Part shown: piece after piece, positions 42,213-52,094 of the stretch
How the letters are laid out: each line of letters begins with the position of its first letter
Position numbering within the stretch: the stretch's first letter is position 1
Translations under genes and position numbers: made by a program
Assembly (NCBI GenBank): GCA_037974335.1
Contig: CM075729.1
Location: 125,501,498-125,565,497, forward strand
Direction of reading: 5' to 3'
Source of the DNA: Prionace glauca
Lineage: Eukaryota > Chordata > Chondrichthyes > Carcharhiniformes > Carcharhinidae
DNA length: 64,000 nucleotides
The notes under the pieces: generated by a model
Told to the model about the DNA's origin: nothing
Databases searched by the model: none
Seen by the model: the letters and a program-made list of their open reading frames with translations, nothing else

Positions 42213-43715
42213 TAAGAACATAAGAACATAAGAAATAGGAGCAGGAGTAGGCCATCTGGCCCTTCGAGCCTGCCCCGCCATTCAATAAGATCATGGCTGA
42301 TCTGTCGTGACTCAGCTCCACCTTCCTGCCCTCTCCCCATAACCCTTAATCCCTTCTCTTATCAAAAACCCATCAACCCGTTTCTTAAAAATATTTAGCG
42401 AGGCAGCCTCCACCACTTCAACGGGCAGAGAATTCCAGAGATTCAGCACCCTTTGAGTGAAGAAGTTCCTCCTCAACTCTGTTCTAAACCGCCCCCCCTT
42501 TATCTTGAGGCTGTGCCCCCTAGTCCTACTGTCTTTTTTGAGCGGGAAGAGTCTCTCCACCTCTATCCTATCCATCCCATTCATCATCTTATACGTCTCA
42601 ATGAGATCTCCCCTCATTCTTCTAAACTCTAACGAGTACAAGCCTAGTTTATTCAGCCTCTCCTCATAGCTCAATCCCCTCAACTCCGGTATCAGCCGAG
42701 TAAACCTCCTCTGCACTCCCTCCAGGGCCAAAATATCCTTGCGCAGGTGCGGCGCCCAAAACTGCACACAGTACTCCAGCTGCGGCCTCACCAATGCCCT
42801 ATACAGCTGTAGCAAGACTTCCCTACTTTTATATTCAATCCCCCTCGCTATGAAGGCCAGCATCCCATTCGCCTTCCTGACCACCTGCTGCACCTGCAAA
42901 CTGGGTTTTTGCGACTCATGCACAAGGACCCCGAGGTCCCTCTGCACCGTCGCCTGCTGCAGTTTTTCGCCCCGTAAGTAATAGTCCTTCCTACCATTCC
43001 TCCTACCAAAGTGGACCACCTCACACTTGCCAACATTAAATTCCATTTGCCATTTCCTGGCCCATTCGCCCAGCCTATCTAGATCCTTCTGCAGACTCTC
43101 CACACCCTCCGCACAATTTGCCTTTCCCCCAATCTTGGTGTCATCAGCAAATTTCGACACCCTGCACTCGGTTCCCTCCTCCAGATCATCTATATAAATG
43201 GTAAATAGCTGAGGCTCCAGCACCGATCCCTGGGGCACCCCAGTAGTCACTAACCGCCAATCCGAATAGCATCCATTGACCCCCACTCTCTGCCTCCTAT
43301 TTGACAACCAATCCTCTATCCACGCTAACACCCTACCCCCAACTCCATGTCCCCTGACCTTCTGCAATAACCTCTTGTGAGGTACCTTGTCAAACGCCTT
43401 CTGAAAATCCAGAAAGACCACATCCACCGGCTCTCCTCTATCCACTGCCCTAGACACATCCTCATAGAACTCCAGTAAATTTGTCAGACACGACTTCCCT
43501 TTAATGAAACCGTGTTGTGTCCGCCCTATCAAGCAATTCCCCTCAAGATGCCTCGCTATTTCCTCCTTAATGACGGTTTCTAACATTTTACCTACCACAG
43601 ACGTTAAACTAACCGGCCTATAATTCCCCGCCTTTTGCCTGGCACCCTTCTTAAACAACGGCGTAACATTAGCCGTTTTCCAATCTTCTGGCACTTCCCC
43701 GGAATCCAGCGACGT
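42213..43715 (-). mobile_element. CR1 LINE, young, with long intact RT frame
   Basis: One minus-strand open frame (43790-42312, 492 codons; the first ~25 codons are flank) covers the reverse transcriptase from [20 protein letters not shown] through HGFIKGKSCLTNLLEFYEDV, DVVFLDFQKAFDKVPHKRLL, VPQGSVLEPQLFTIYIDDL and the catalytic SKFADDTKIGG, to the C-terminal end. The endonuclease is missing (5' truncation). The 3' end has (TTCTTATG) repeats at 42213. The direct repeats GTTTGACCAT at 42195-42204 and 43753-43762 flank it loosely. Confidence 0.92.
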
Positions 43716-43762
43716 CTGGAATGATTGTGATAATGATTGTGAATGCTGATATGTTTGACCAT

Positions 43763-44310
43763 ATTTGATTTCTTTTTGTTCCTTCATCATTTGACATCAT
43801 GCGTCATAGCTCTTTCAATGTACGAATTGTATGCTACTTACTCACGAATCTATGGAATTTTGCGGCATTTAAACGGATATCTTAATGAAATAATTGTTAA
43901 ATGTTGCAGGTAACACGTTGTATTAATTTGAAACATGGAGAGTTTATTGCAAAATTAAATTCGGTTGAGAACAACACAGTGCTTTTATGCAGCGGCATCA
44001 ACCCAGGAAATGACCCAAGAAATTTTATCGAAATTTAAGGACGGCCAACACCATTGTCATAATAGCCGTTTTTCAAAACTGTCGACTGCGCATGCGCCGC
44101 CTTCACGGCCGCACATGCGCCAAACGTCTCAGTCCTATCCAGATTTGGAGGTTTCCGCCCCCGCTCGCGAAGAAGGTGAATCGGTCTAAACACAACATAC
44201 CAAAACAAAGCCTGAAAAAGAAACACAAATTACATCAGTTTCCCGTTGCTCGTCAGGCGACTCCTCAAACCTTACAGGCAGGAAAGTATATTTTATTAAT
44301 TTGAGGGATA
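43763..44310. other. No repeat recognised; contains a GC-rich patch
   Basis: See the NRF1-type motifs at 44087-44121. No exon accepted. Confidence 0.35.
44087..44121. promoter_or_regulatory. Two NRF1-type motifs
   Basis: TGCGCATGCGCC at 44087-44098 is a palindromic full site, and GCACATGCGCC at 44111-44121 is a second, partial one. They sit in a short CpG-rich patch (CGCCTTCACGGCCGC between, and GCCCCCGCTCGCGAAG after). Confidence 0.4.
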
Positions 44311-44400
44311 TGGACGTCGTTGGCTGGCTAGCATCTATTGCCCTTAAGAAGTTGGTAGTGAGCTGTCTTCTTGAAACGCTGCAGTTAGCGATTGATACAA
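44310..44400 (-). mobile_element. LINE-N 3' terminal fragment
   Basis: GCTAGCATCTATTGCCC and GTGAGCTGTCTTCTTGAAAC are the inverted end of LINE-N. Confidence 0.5.
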
Positions 44401-44404
44401 CTAA

Positions 44405-44535
44405 ATGTCTTGCTAAGCATGCTAAGTTGTCCCTCAGTGTCACGGGGATGCAGGGTCAGGTGGATAGGGCCTGCGTGGGATTGTATTCGGTGCGGATTCA
44501 ATGGGCCGAATGGCCTCTGTAGGATTCTGTGATGC
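44405..44535 (+). repeat. SINE-V, 3' part
   Basis: AGCATGCTAAGTTGTCCCTC and GATTCAATGGGCCGAATGGC to AGGATTCTGTGATG. It sits between a LINE-N end and a SINE-N piece. Confidence 0.7.
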
Positions 44536-44549
44536 TTTCTGAGGGAAGT

Positions 44550-44710
44550 GAGCAGGCAATTCTGAGTCATTAGTAGATTCTTAATTCCAGAAATTTTTTT
44601 ATTGAATTCTAATTCCACCATCTGCCGTTGCAGGATTCCGAACAGGGCCAACTGAACATTAGCTGAGTTTTGGATTAATAGTCCAGGAATAATACCACTC
44701 GGCCCTTACT
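44550..44710 (-). repeat. SINE-N, head half
   Basis: Inverted. GTCATTAGTAGATTCTTAAT, CCACCATCTGCCGTTGCAGG and ATAATACCACTCGGCCC. Confidence 0.7.
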
Positions 44711-44789
44711 ACCTCTGAAATAAGTAGGATTTAGATGAATAACACCACTTTAATGCAGATTAGTCCTGTGAGCAAAGCTTTTTGTGAGT

Positions 44790-45000
44790 CATGATATGAA
44801 GCAACCACATGGATAACACAAACTGCAAGTCCCCCTCTAAGTCACTCACTATTCTAATTTGGAAATATATCGAACGTCCCTCCACTGTTGTTGGGTCAAA
44901 ATCCAGGAGCTCCCTTTCTGACAGCACTGTGGGCTTACACCTCAGGAGCTGCAGCGATTCAAGAAGCCAGCTCACCATCACCTTCTAAAGGCCAATAGGA
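44790..45000 (+). mobile_element. LINE-N 3' end
   Basis: GGTCAAAATCCAGGAGCTCC, AACAGCACTGTGGGC-like sequence and CTGCAGCGATTCAAGAAGCC. Matches 5070-5165 and the inverted copy at 34.0 kb. Confidence 0.65.
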
Positions 45001-45059
45001 ATTGAGGATAAGTAGTAGGCCTAGCCTAAGTCCCCAGACAGCTTAAATAAAAGCTTCGA

Positions 45060-45500
45060 CTGTGATTTACAGTTCATCGTGCATAAAGTTTTGGAGAGGT
45101 TAGGTTTATACCGACAGTTTAGAAGAGTAAGAGGTAACTGGAATCAAAGCTTTATGATCCTGAGCGGTTCTCACATGTGGAAAGGATGTTTCCTCTTGTT
45201 GGAGAATCTCGAACTAGAGGGTCACTGTTTAGTAGTGAAGGGTCGCCTATTTAAGCCAGAGATGAGAATTTGTTTTCTCTCAAAGAGTTGTGAGTCTCTG
45301 GAACTCTTTTGCAGAAGACATGGAAGCAGTATTTGAGTATTTTTAAAGGCAGAGATAGATATATTCTTGATTAACGAGGAGATGAAAGGTTATCGAGGGT
45401 TAGACAAGAATGTGGGTTGTGATTACAATCAGATGAGCCATGCTGTTGTTGAATGGCAGAGCTGCTCCAGTGGTCAATAGCGGCTCGTACTCCTAGTTCG
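45060..45500 (+). mobile_element. CR1-like LINE 3' end, old
   Basis: AGAAGAGTAAGAGGTAACTG, AAGGATGTTTCCTCTTGTTG, GAGTCTCTGGAACTC and TTGAATGGCAGAGC. Decayed C-terminal region and tail. Confidence 0.55.
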
Positions 45501-45569
45501 TATGTTGGTATGTAGATTATAATGCCCATGTCATGATCTAGATTGTAGAGCAAGCAAATGTCTCCTCTC

Positions 45570-45832
45570 GCAACTTGGGTGGTTTGATCTTGGAGCCGTT
45601 GTGTGGTGTTTGCACGTTCTCACGTGACTGCGTGGGTTTCGCACACAGTCGAAAGATTTGCGGTTGAGGTGGATTAGCATTGCTAATTTGCCCTTTAGTG
45701 TATAAAGATGTGTAGGTTAGGCGGGTTAACCATGGTAAATGTGAGGTGTTATGAGCGGAAGTGTGATGCTCACAACGGTGCAGATGTGCAAAATTCCTCT
45801 TTCTGCACTACAGGGAGTCTTACGATTCCATC
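45570..45832 (+). repeat. SINE-V, old
   Basis: TGTTTGCACGTTCTCACGTG, TGGATTAGCATTGCTAATTTGC and CTGCACTACAGGGAGTC. More diverged than most copies. Confidence 0.65.
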
Positions 45833-46289
45833 ATTGTGGAGAGTTCCCGTACTATTGGCCTATGGATGCAAAGATTTGGATTGAACAAGACGATTGGAAA
45901 CAAAGAAGGCAATAAAACAAAGGTTTGCGTGAAACGAACTCTGCTTTAATCATGTCCTCAAATTTAGTGTCCACACTGCAGTTCTTACAAAATTCATAGT
46001 GTGAAGTTTTGGAGAAGAATGGCGTGGTGGTGATGCGACCTCAAATTCCAACACGTCTCTTGTTGGAACTCAAATTCCATGCATTAATAAGATTGGAATC
46101 AACAGCTAGTCTCAGTGATGGTGGCTGCAAGATTATTGGACCTTCAAAGAACTCATCCGGTTCACAAACGTTCTCTAGAAGAGAACATCTGCCGTATGTA
46201 ACTGGTGACTCCAGTCCACAATTTGGTTGACTCTTGTGTGCCCGCTGAAATGTAGCTGCTGAAATTTTCTGCACTAGATCTGGGGTCTT
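45833..46289. other. No recognised feature
   Basis: Possibly a diverged start of the LINE-N copy that follows. Nothing firm. Confidence 0.3.
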
Positions 46290-46945
46290 GTGCGGAAATT
46301 GGGAGAGCTGTCCCACAGAATACTAAAGGGACATCCTGACATTGTCAATCTCATGGAATCATACCTTACAGCCAATGGCCGAAACACCATGATCAACGCC
46401 CTAGGTACATCCTGTCCCAACTGAAGGACAGATCCAGCAGAAGTAGTGGCAGGTAGAGGTAAAGGTAATGAATTGCCCCGGTAGCCTTCAACATTGACTC
46501 CAGAACCCCTGAGGTCTCCTGTATATAGAAAACATAGGAACATAGAAACCTGGTACAAGATTAAACTTGGCAAGGAAACCTCCTGTGGACAACTGTCAAT
46601 CACCCTGAATCTCTTGCTGATTCAATACCCCTCTATGTTGAGTACCACTTGGTTGAAACACTGTTGGTAGCAACGGCACGGAATTTACTTTGGGTGGGGA
46701 TCTTCAATGTCCACCATCAAAAGTGAATTAATCGCACTGCTCGTGACCAAACTGATGGAGTCATATAGGGTATCTCTGCCAGTCTGGGACAGCAACACAT
46801 AGCGACGGAAAGAATAAGGGTGCAAAACTTTACAAATCATTGCTAATTGGCTCCAGATGACAGTAGTGAAGAGAATAACCATGGCACTGTGATTGTGGAG
46901 GTATAGCTCCAGCTTCACAATGAAGATGCAATCCATCATGCTAAT
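46290..46945 (+). mobile_element. LINE-N 5' (endonuclease) portion
   Basis: GGGAGAGCTGTCCCACAGAA, GGCAAGGAAACCTCCTG, CCTCTATGTTGAGTACCACT and GGTGGGGATCTTCAATGTCC. The last encodes a GDFN-type motif typical of LINE endonucleases. Broken frames. Confidence 0.65.
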
Positions 46946-47037
46946 AAGTAAGATTCAGGGCAGATTTTGTAGCTCAAATCTGGGTTAGATCTGCTGTTCG
47001 TTTTGTGTACAGGACATACCTGAGCAAATTTCCAACA

Positions 47038-47191
47038 TCATAGAATCCCTACAGTACAAAACGAAGCTGCACCAACAACAATGTCACCCAGGCCAGATCT
47101 CCATAACACCACATATTTACCCTACTAATCTCCCTGGCACTAAAGGTCAATTTAGCACAGCCAACTAACCTAAACCGCACATCTTTGGGCT
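47038..47191 (-). repeat. SINE-V, 3' part
   Basis: Inverted. CATAGAATCCCTACAGTAC, AATTTAGCACAGCCAACTAA and ACCGCACATCTTTGGG. Confidence 0.75.
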
Positions 47192-47382
47192 AGATGCCAC
47201 TGTTAAATACATACAACAACAGCTTGGCTTGGGACAGGGCAAGTTCTGGAACACAGTTGCTCAGGATTATTGCCGGAATGTAATTAGGGTCCATGGTCTT
47301 TGTAGTACAGAATGCCTTAGCCGTTTCTTGGTGGCAGAAGGAATAAATCGAATTGGCTGAAGATTGGCGTCAGTAATAAGAA

Positions 47383-47982
47383 CATAAGAACATAAGAAAT
47401 AGGAGCAGGAGTAGGCCATCCAGCCCTTCGAGCCTGCCCCGCCAGTCAATAAGATCACGGCTGATCTGTCGCGTCTCAGTTCCACATTCCCGCCCTCTCC
47501 CCATAACGCTTAATCCCCTCGCCTATCAAAAACTCATCAACCCCCGTCTTAAAAATATTTAGCGAGGCAGCCTCCACCACTTCAACGGGCAGATAATTCC
47601 AGAGATTCACCACCCTTTGAGTGAAGAAGTTCCTCCTCAACTCCGTTCTAAACTGCCCCCCCCCTTTATCTTGAGGCGGTGCCCCCTAGTCCTACTGTCC
47701 TTTCTGAGCGGGAAGAGCCTCTCCACCTCTATCCTATCCATCCCATTCATCATCTTATACGTTTGAATGAGATCTCCCTTCATTCTTCTAAACTCTAACG
47801 AGTACAAGCCTAGTTTATTCAGCCTCTCCTCATAGCTCAACCCCCTCAACTCCGGTATCAGGCTAGTAAACCTCCTCTGCATTCCCTCCAAGGCCAAAAT
47901 ATCCTTGCGTAAGTGCGGCGACCAAATCTGCACACAGTACTCCAGCTGCGGCCTCACCAATGCCCTATACAGCTGCAGCAAT
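47383..47982 (-). mobile_element. CR1 LINE, young family, 3' piece inserted in LINE-N
   Basis: AAGAACATAAGAACATAAG tail, then the antisense C-terminal domain up to CCTATACAGCTGCAGCAATG. The minus frame 48002-47637 is open. Nearly identical to the same part of the 42.2-43.7 kb copy. Confidence 0.88.
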
Positions 47983-48374
47983 GTCTGGAGGAGATGAATC
48001 ATTCATGGGACCTGCTATCTGATATTGTTGCAAATCTTCAGTCTTACCTTTTACACTGATATGCTGGGCTCCTCCGTCATTTCGGGATGGAAATACTTGA
48101 GAAAGCTAACTATTACGTGCTGCTCTTCCTACTGTAACCTCGCCGTGTTCACACCTCATGTATAGGTATGCCTGCTGTTGCTCATGGCACACACTCCTGT
48201 AACCTTCGATAAACCAAGGTTGACCCCCTGGTTTGGTGGTTATGGTAGAGTGGGGAAATGGCAGGCCATGAGGCTTCAGCCTGTGGTTGAGTACAATTCT
48301 GCTGCTGTTGATGGGGCACAACGTCTCACCATTGCCCAGTGTTGCTAAAACTGCTTGAAATCTAGCCGATAAAG

Positions 48375-48718
48375 GGAGGCGATGGCCGATTGGCATTATC
48401 GCTAGGTTGTTAGTCCAGAAACTCACCTAATGTGCTGGGAATTCAGGTTCAAATGCTCCAGCAAAGATGCTGAAATTTGAACTCAATTTAAAAAAAATCT
48501 GGAATTAAGAATCCTCTGATGACCCTGAAACCATTGCCGGTTCTTGGATAGATCTATCTGGTTCACTATTGTCTTTTGGGGAAAGAAATCTCTTATCTCG
48601 TCTGGCCTACATGTGACCAGAGCAATGCAGTTGAATCCTAAAAGACAACTCGGGGTGGGCAATATATGCTGGCAAGCCAGCGGCGCTCATGTCCCACAAA
48701 TGAATAGAAAAAACATAA
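48375..48718 (+). repeat. SINE-N inserted in LINE-N
   Basis: Head GCGATGGCCGATTGGCATTA, B box GGTTCAAATGC, TCTGGAATTAAGAATCCTC, and tail GGGTGGGCAATATATGCTGG to ATGAATAGAAAAAA. Full length. Confidence 0.85.
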
Positions 48719-49269
48719 CATGGCGTGAGTCCCACACAACATGATGGAGGGTATTCACAATGCGAAGACGGAAATTTGACTCCACAAGGACTGTGAACAG
48801 TTCTACTGATTCTGTCAGGGACAATGGCATCTGCAGCAAGCAGGTTGACGCTCCTACACTGGTTGATTATTTGTATGCTTCCTTTCTTGGTTCCATCACC
48901 ACCCGCCGCAGACCCAGTCCATCAGTTATGCCGTCCCGGACTTGGCCAGGTCAGTCTATAGTGCTGCTGCTGAGCCACAGTTAGTGATGGATATTGATGT
49001 CCCCCATCCAGAGTGCTTTCTGACCCTTGCCACCCTCAGTGCTTTCTTTAATTGTGTTCGATATGAAGGAGTACTGATCCATCGCTGACGGCGTGGGTTG
49101 GTGAGGTACATGGTAATCAGCAGGAGGTTTTCTTGCCCTTGATTGTCTTAATATTCTTAGACTTCATGGGGTCCAGAGACAATATTGGGGGCTCCCAGGA
49201 CAACTCTGTCCTGAATGTATACCACTATGTCATCACCTTTACTGCGTCCTGCTGCTGGGACTGGCATTA

Positions 49270-49391
49270 CAGATCACCGAGCTGAAGTGATGTCGAGAGG
49301 GGATTTGAGGAAAATTCTTTTCACCCATATGAACGCATTACCTGAAAGGGTCGTAGAGGTAGGAACCGTAAATCATCTAAAAGGTGTTTGG
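49270..49391 (+). mobile_element. CR1-group LINE 3' end, left part
   Basis: GAGAGGGGATTTGAGGAAAA and CCTGAAAGGGTCGTAGAGGT. It continues at 49743 after a SINE-N insertion. Confidence 0.6.
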
Positions 49392-49742
49392 ATATTTTTT
49401 ATTCATTCGTGGGACATGAGCTTCGCTAGTTGGCCACCATATATTGCCAATCCTTAGTTGCCAGAAGGCAGCTGGGAGTCAACCACATTGCTGTGCCTCT
49501 GGAGTCACATGTCGGCCAGACCAGGTAAGGATGGCAGATTCCCTCCCCTTAAGGGCATGAGTGAACCACATGGCTTTTTTCAACAATCTACAATGGGTTC
49601 ACGGTCATCAGTAGATTCTTAATTCCAGATATATTTTACTGAATTCAAATTCCTCCATCTGCCGTGGCAGATTCGAACCCAGGTTCCCAGGACACTAGTT
49701 GATCTTTTGGATTAATAGTCCAGCGGTTAGGTCATTGCCTCC
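49392..49742 (-). repeat. SINE-N inserted in a CR1 3' end
   Basis: Inverted full-length copy (TTTTTTATTCATTCGTGGG to GGTCATTGCCTCCC). TTTGGAT before and after looks like a 7-bp target duplication (49385-49391 and 49743-49749). Confidence 0.85.
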
Positions 49743-49900
49743 CTTTGGATGTGCGCCCTAAATGTCGTAACCTGCAGGGCTATAGACCAAATGTTGTCAA
49801 GTGATATTAGGTTGTGTGGTTCGTCTTTCGGCCGGTGTAAATACTGCCGGCCAAGTGGCCTGTTTCTATGCCATAAATTTTCTACGATTCTACATACCCC
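49743..49900 (+). mobile_element. CR1-group LINE 3' end, right part
   Basis: CGTAACCTGCAGGGCTATAG, GATATTAGGTTGTGTGG and CCAAGTGGCCTGTTTCTATG to TCTACGATTCTAC. Confidence 0.65.
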
Positions 49901-49911
49901 ATCTATTAACA

Positions 49912-50115
49912 ACACTTACCAAGGCTCCTTCAGAAGTACTTGGTAAACTGACGACTTCTGCATCTGGGACCGGGCAACAGACTCCAGGTAGCAGCAACAT
50001 TGTACGTTTCATTTCAAGCCACACGACGTACTACTCTGGTCTTTTTTTTACGGTAGCTGGTTCAAATCCAGGATTTCACTGTTAGCTTCACTGCAGGTGC
50101 ACTGACCCGAGTTAA
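49912..50115 (+). mobile_element. LINE-N 3' fragment, diverged
   Basis: ACCAAGGCTCCTTCAGAAG and AGCTGGTTCAAATCCAGG fit the C-terminal end of LINE-N. Confidence 0.4.
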
Positions 50116-51065
50116 GTAATGTAGAATTTAGGCCTAAGAAAGAATCACCAAGAATACTTTTTCACAAATCTACTGTATCTGTTCTGCTTGTATTTTGTTA
50201 ATGTTGCAGTGAAGGGCACTGGGAGCATTTTATTACTGAAGGTGATATTGGTAATAATCAGTGCAGCAAAACTGCCTAAAAAGCTGCTAGAGTAGAAAGG
50301 CTGTGAACATCATGTCCTGATAGTGAAGAATCTGCATGTTCGACAAGAATTGTTTAAAACTCCTTTATTGGAAATTCCAATGCGCACAGCCCACATTTGG
50401 TTCACATCAATTGGAGTTTTTCAGCAATAAATACCGTTGGATTTACTGCCTACATGTTTACAAAAACAAGCAGCAACTGAATTCTTTGTTTCAGCATTTA
50501 GGCTTTATTTGTAGTGACAATGCACAACATTTAACATCGGAATATGGGAGCCTGAAGTCTCAACTTTTCATCTGTACCAAACATTCTTAAGTCAGTCGAT
50601 TAAACAGCTGATTCTGTGTGAAACATCAAATGTTAGCATTGAGATTCTAATGATTTTGCACTCTTTGACTATTTTCCATTTCCTTTAAACATTTGAATTT
50701 TAAAAGCTCATTGTAACCCTGCAAAAGACAGGGATTTGAAATGGTAGGTAAAGATGCTAATGGATGAACTTTGCCTCCTTACAGAAGGCAAATGATTGCC
50801 CATTCATAATCTTGTGGTAATAAACATCTCGTAACTTATTGGGTTTCTCTCTGTGTGTAGTTACAAAATAATTACCGATATATTCTGGGGTTATGAAACT
50901 GGAGGCAGTTAGGCTCTGAGTAAGGTGTGATCCTGGGAAATCCGTTTAATTTGGACCCACCAGAGTGCTATAATATGGCATTGATTATTGTCACTAGACT
51001 GAGGTTATATCTCTAGAAATTAGTCAATCTGAGAAATTCTACATGTCCATCTGACAGAAATAAAG
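50116..51065. other. No recognised feature
   Basis: About 950 bp, AT-rich. The 84-codon plus frame at 50336-50590 has no known domain. Confidence 0.35.
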
Positions 51066-51069
51066 CAGC

Positions 51070-52085
51070 TTTTATAGTTTAAAAATCATCCTCTGGATGG
51101 CAAGATTAGTGTTTAATTCTCTAAGGTAGTGGGGAGCAGCTATTTGAACTGCTGTAGTCCGCCTGTTGATAAGGGAAGGGTGGCAAGTGCAATGGAGAGT
51201 GGGATGCATCTGAAGTGGTGGTGCAACTGCTGGCTCTGGGTGGTCATGGGTTTGGGAGTTGAGAAGTGAATGTTTAGTACACACTGCAGTCAGCAGAAAT
51301 ATTGAATATTTAAGCCAGTGGATGAAGTACAATCAAGTGGACTGTTTTGTCCTGGGTATTGGCAGTTTGCCCGCGTGTTGAAAGATGCACCATCCAAACA
51401 AATGGACAGTATTCCATTACATTCCTGACTTGTGCCTTGAAGGTGGTGGCAAGGGTTGGGGAAAATTGATAAGTGGGACATTTGCTGCAGAGTACCAAGT
51501 CTTTCCTGCTTTCATAACTGACATGTGACTGCTCCGGTTAGCTTTCTGACCAATGATGACCTCACCTCCCTGAGTGCTGGCAGATTTGGTGGTGTTGAAT
51601 GTCAAAGGAATGAATATGGGCACTTGTAACAGATGGTGTTTGACGTGTATTGCGTGAATGTTACTTGCAATTTATCAACCTGAATGTGTCCAGGTTTGGG
51701 GAACATGATAGTTATCAATGAATATATCCAGTTCTGACCTTGTGATGGAGGGAAGGTCAATGCTGAAGCAATTGAAGATGGTTTGGCTTAGGGCAGTACC
51801 CTGAGGAATTCCTAGGGCTGATTTGGCCTCCAATAACCACAACTTCCTTGGCGTTAGGTTTGACTGAATGGAGCGTTTCCTCCTGATTCTCATTTGCTCC
51901 AGTTTTTCTAGGGCTTCTTGATGCCACATTCAGTCAGATGTTGCCTTGATATCAAGGGATATCACTCTCACCTCATCTCTGGAGTTCAGCTCCTTGTCCA
52001 CTTCTGAACCAAGGCTGTAATGAGGTCAGGAACTGATGGTTCTTGCAGAATCCAAACTGAGTGGTGATTGGGTTACTTGGAATGG
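51070..52085 (-). mobile_element. LINE-N reverse-transcriptase region, old
   Basis: Inverted RT: GGGAAGGTCAATGCTGAAGC, ACCCTGAGGAATTCC (antisense of the G-V-P-Q-G motif), GGGCTTCTTGATGCCACATT, GCTGTAATGAGGTCAGGAAC. Frames are broken. It is cut off where the CR1 at 52.1 kb begins. Confidence 0.6.
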
Positions 52086-52094
52086 TTGCTGCAG

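Larger units (their letters stand above)
47200..49260 (-). mobile_element. LINE-N long copy, twice interrupted
   Basis: Inverted LINE-N from the middle domain (47200-47375 and 47985-48370: CTGATATGCTGGGCTCCTCC, CCCCTGGTTTGGTGGTTATG) to the endonuclease (48720-49260: ACCACCCGCCGCAGACCCAG, GGACATTG-like sequence, ATCAGCAGGAGGTTTTCTTG). A young CR1 (47383-47982) and a SINE-N (48375-48718) are inserted. Frames are broken. Confidence 0.65.

Noticed and set aside
42457-42981. Plus-strand frames within 42.4-43.0 kb
   Set aside because: Antisense shadows of the CR1 reverse-transcriptase frame.
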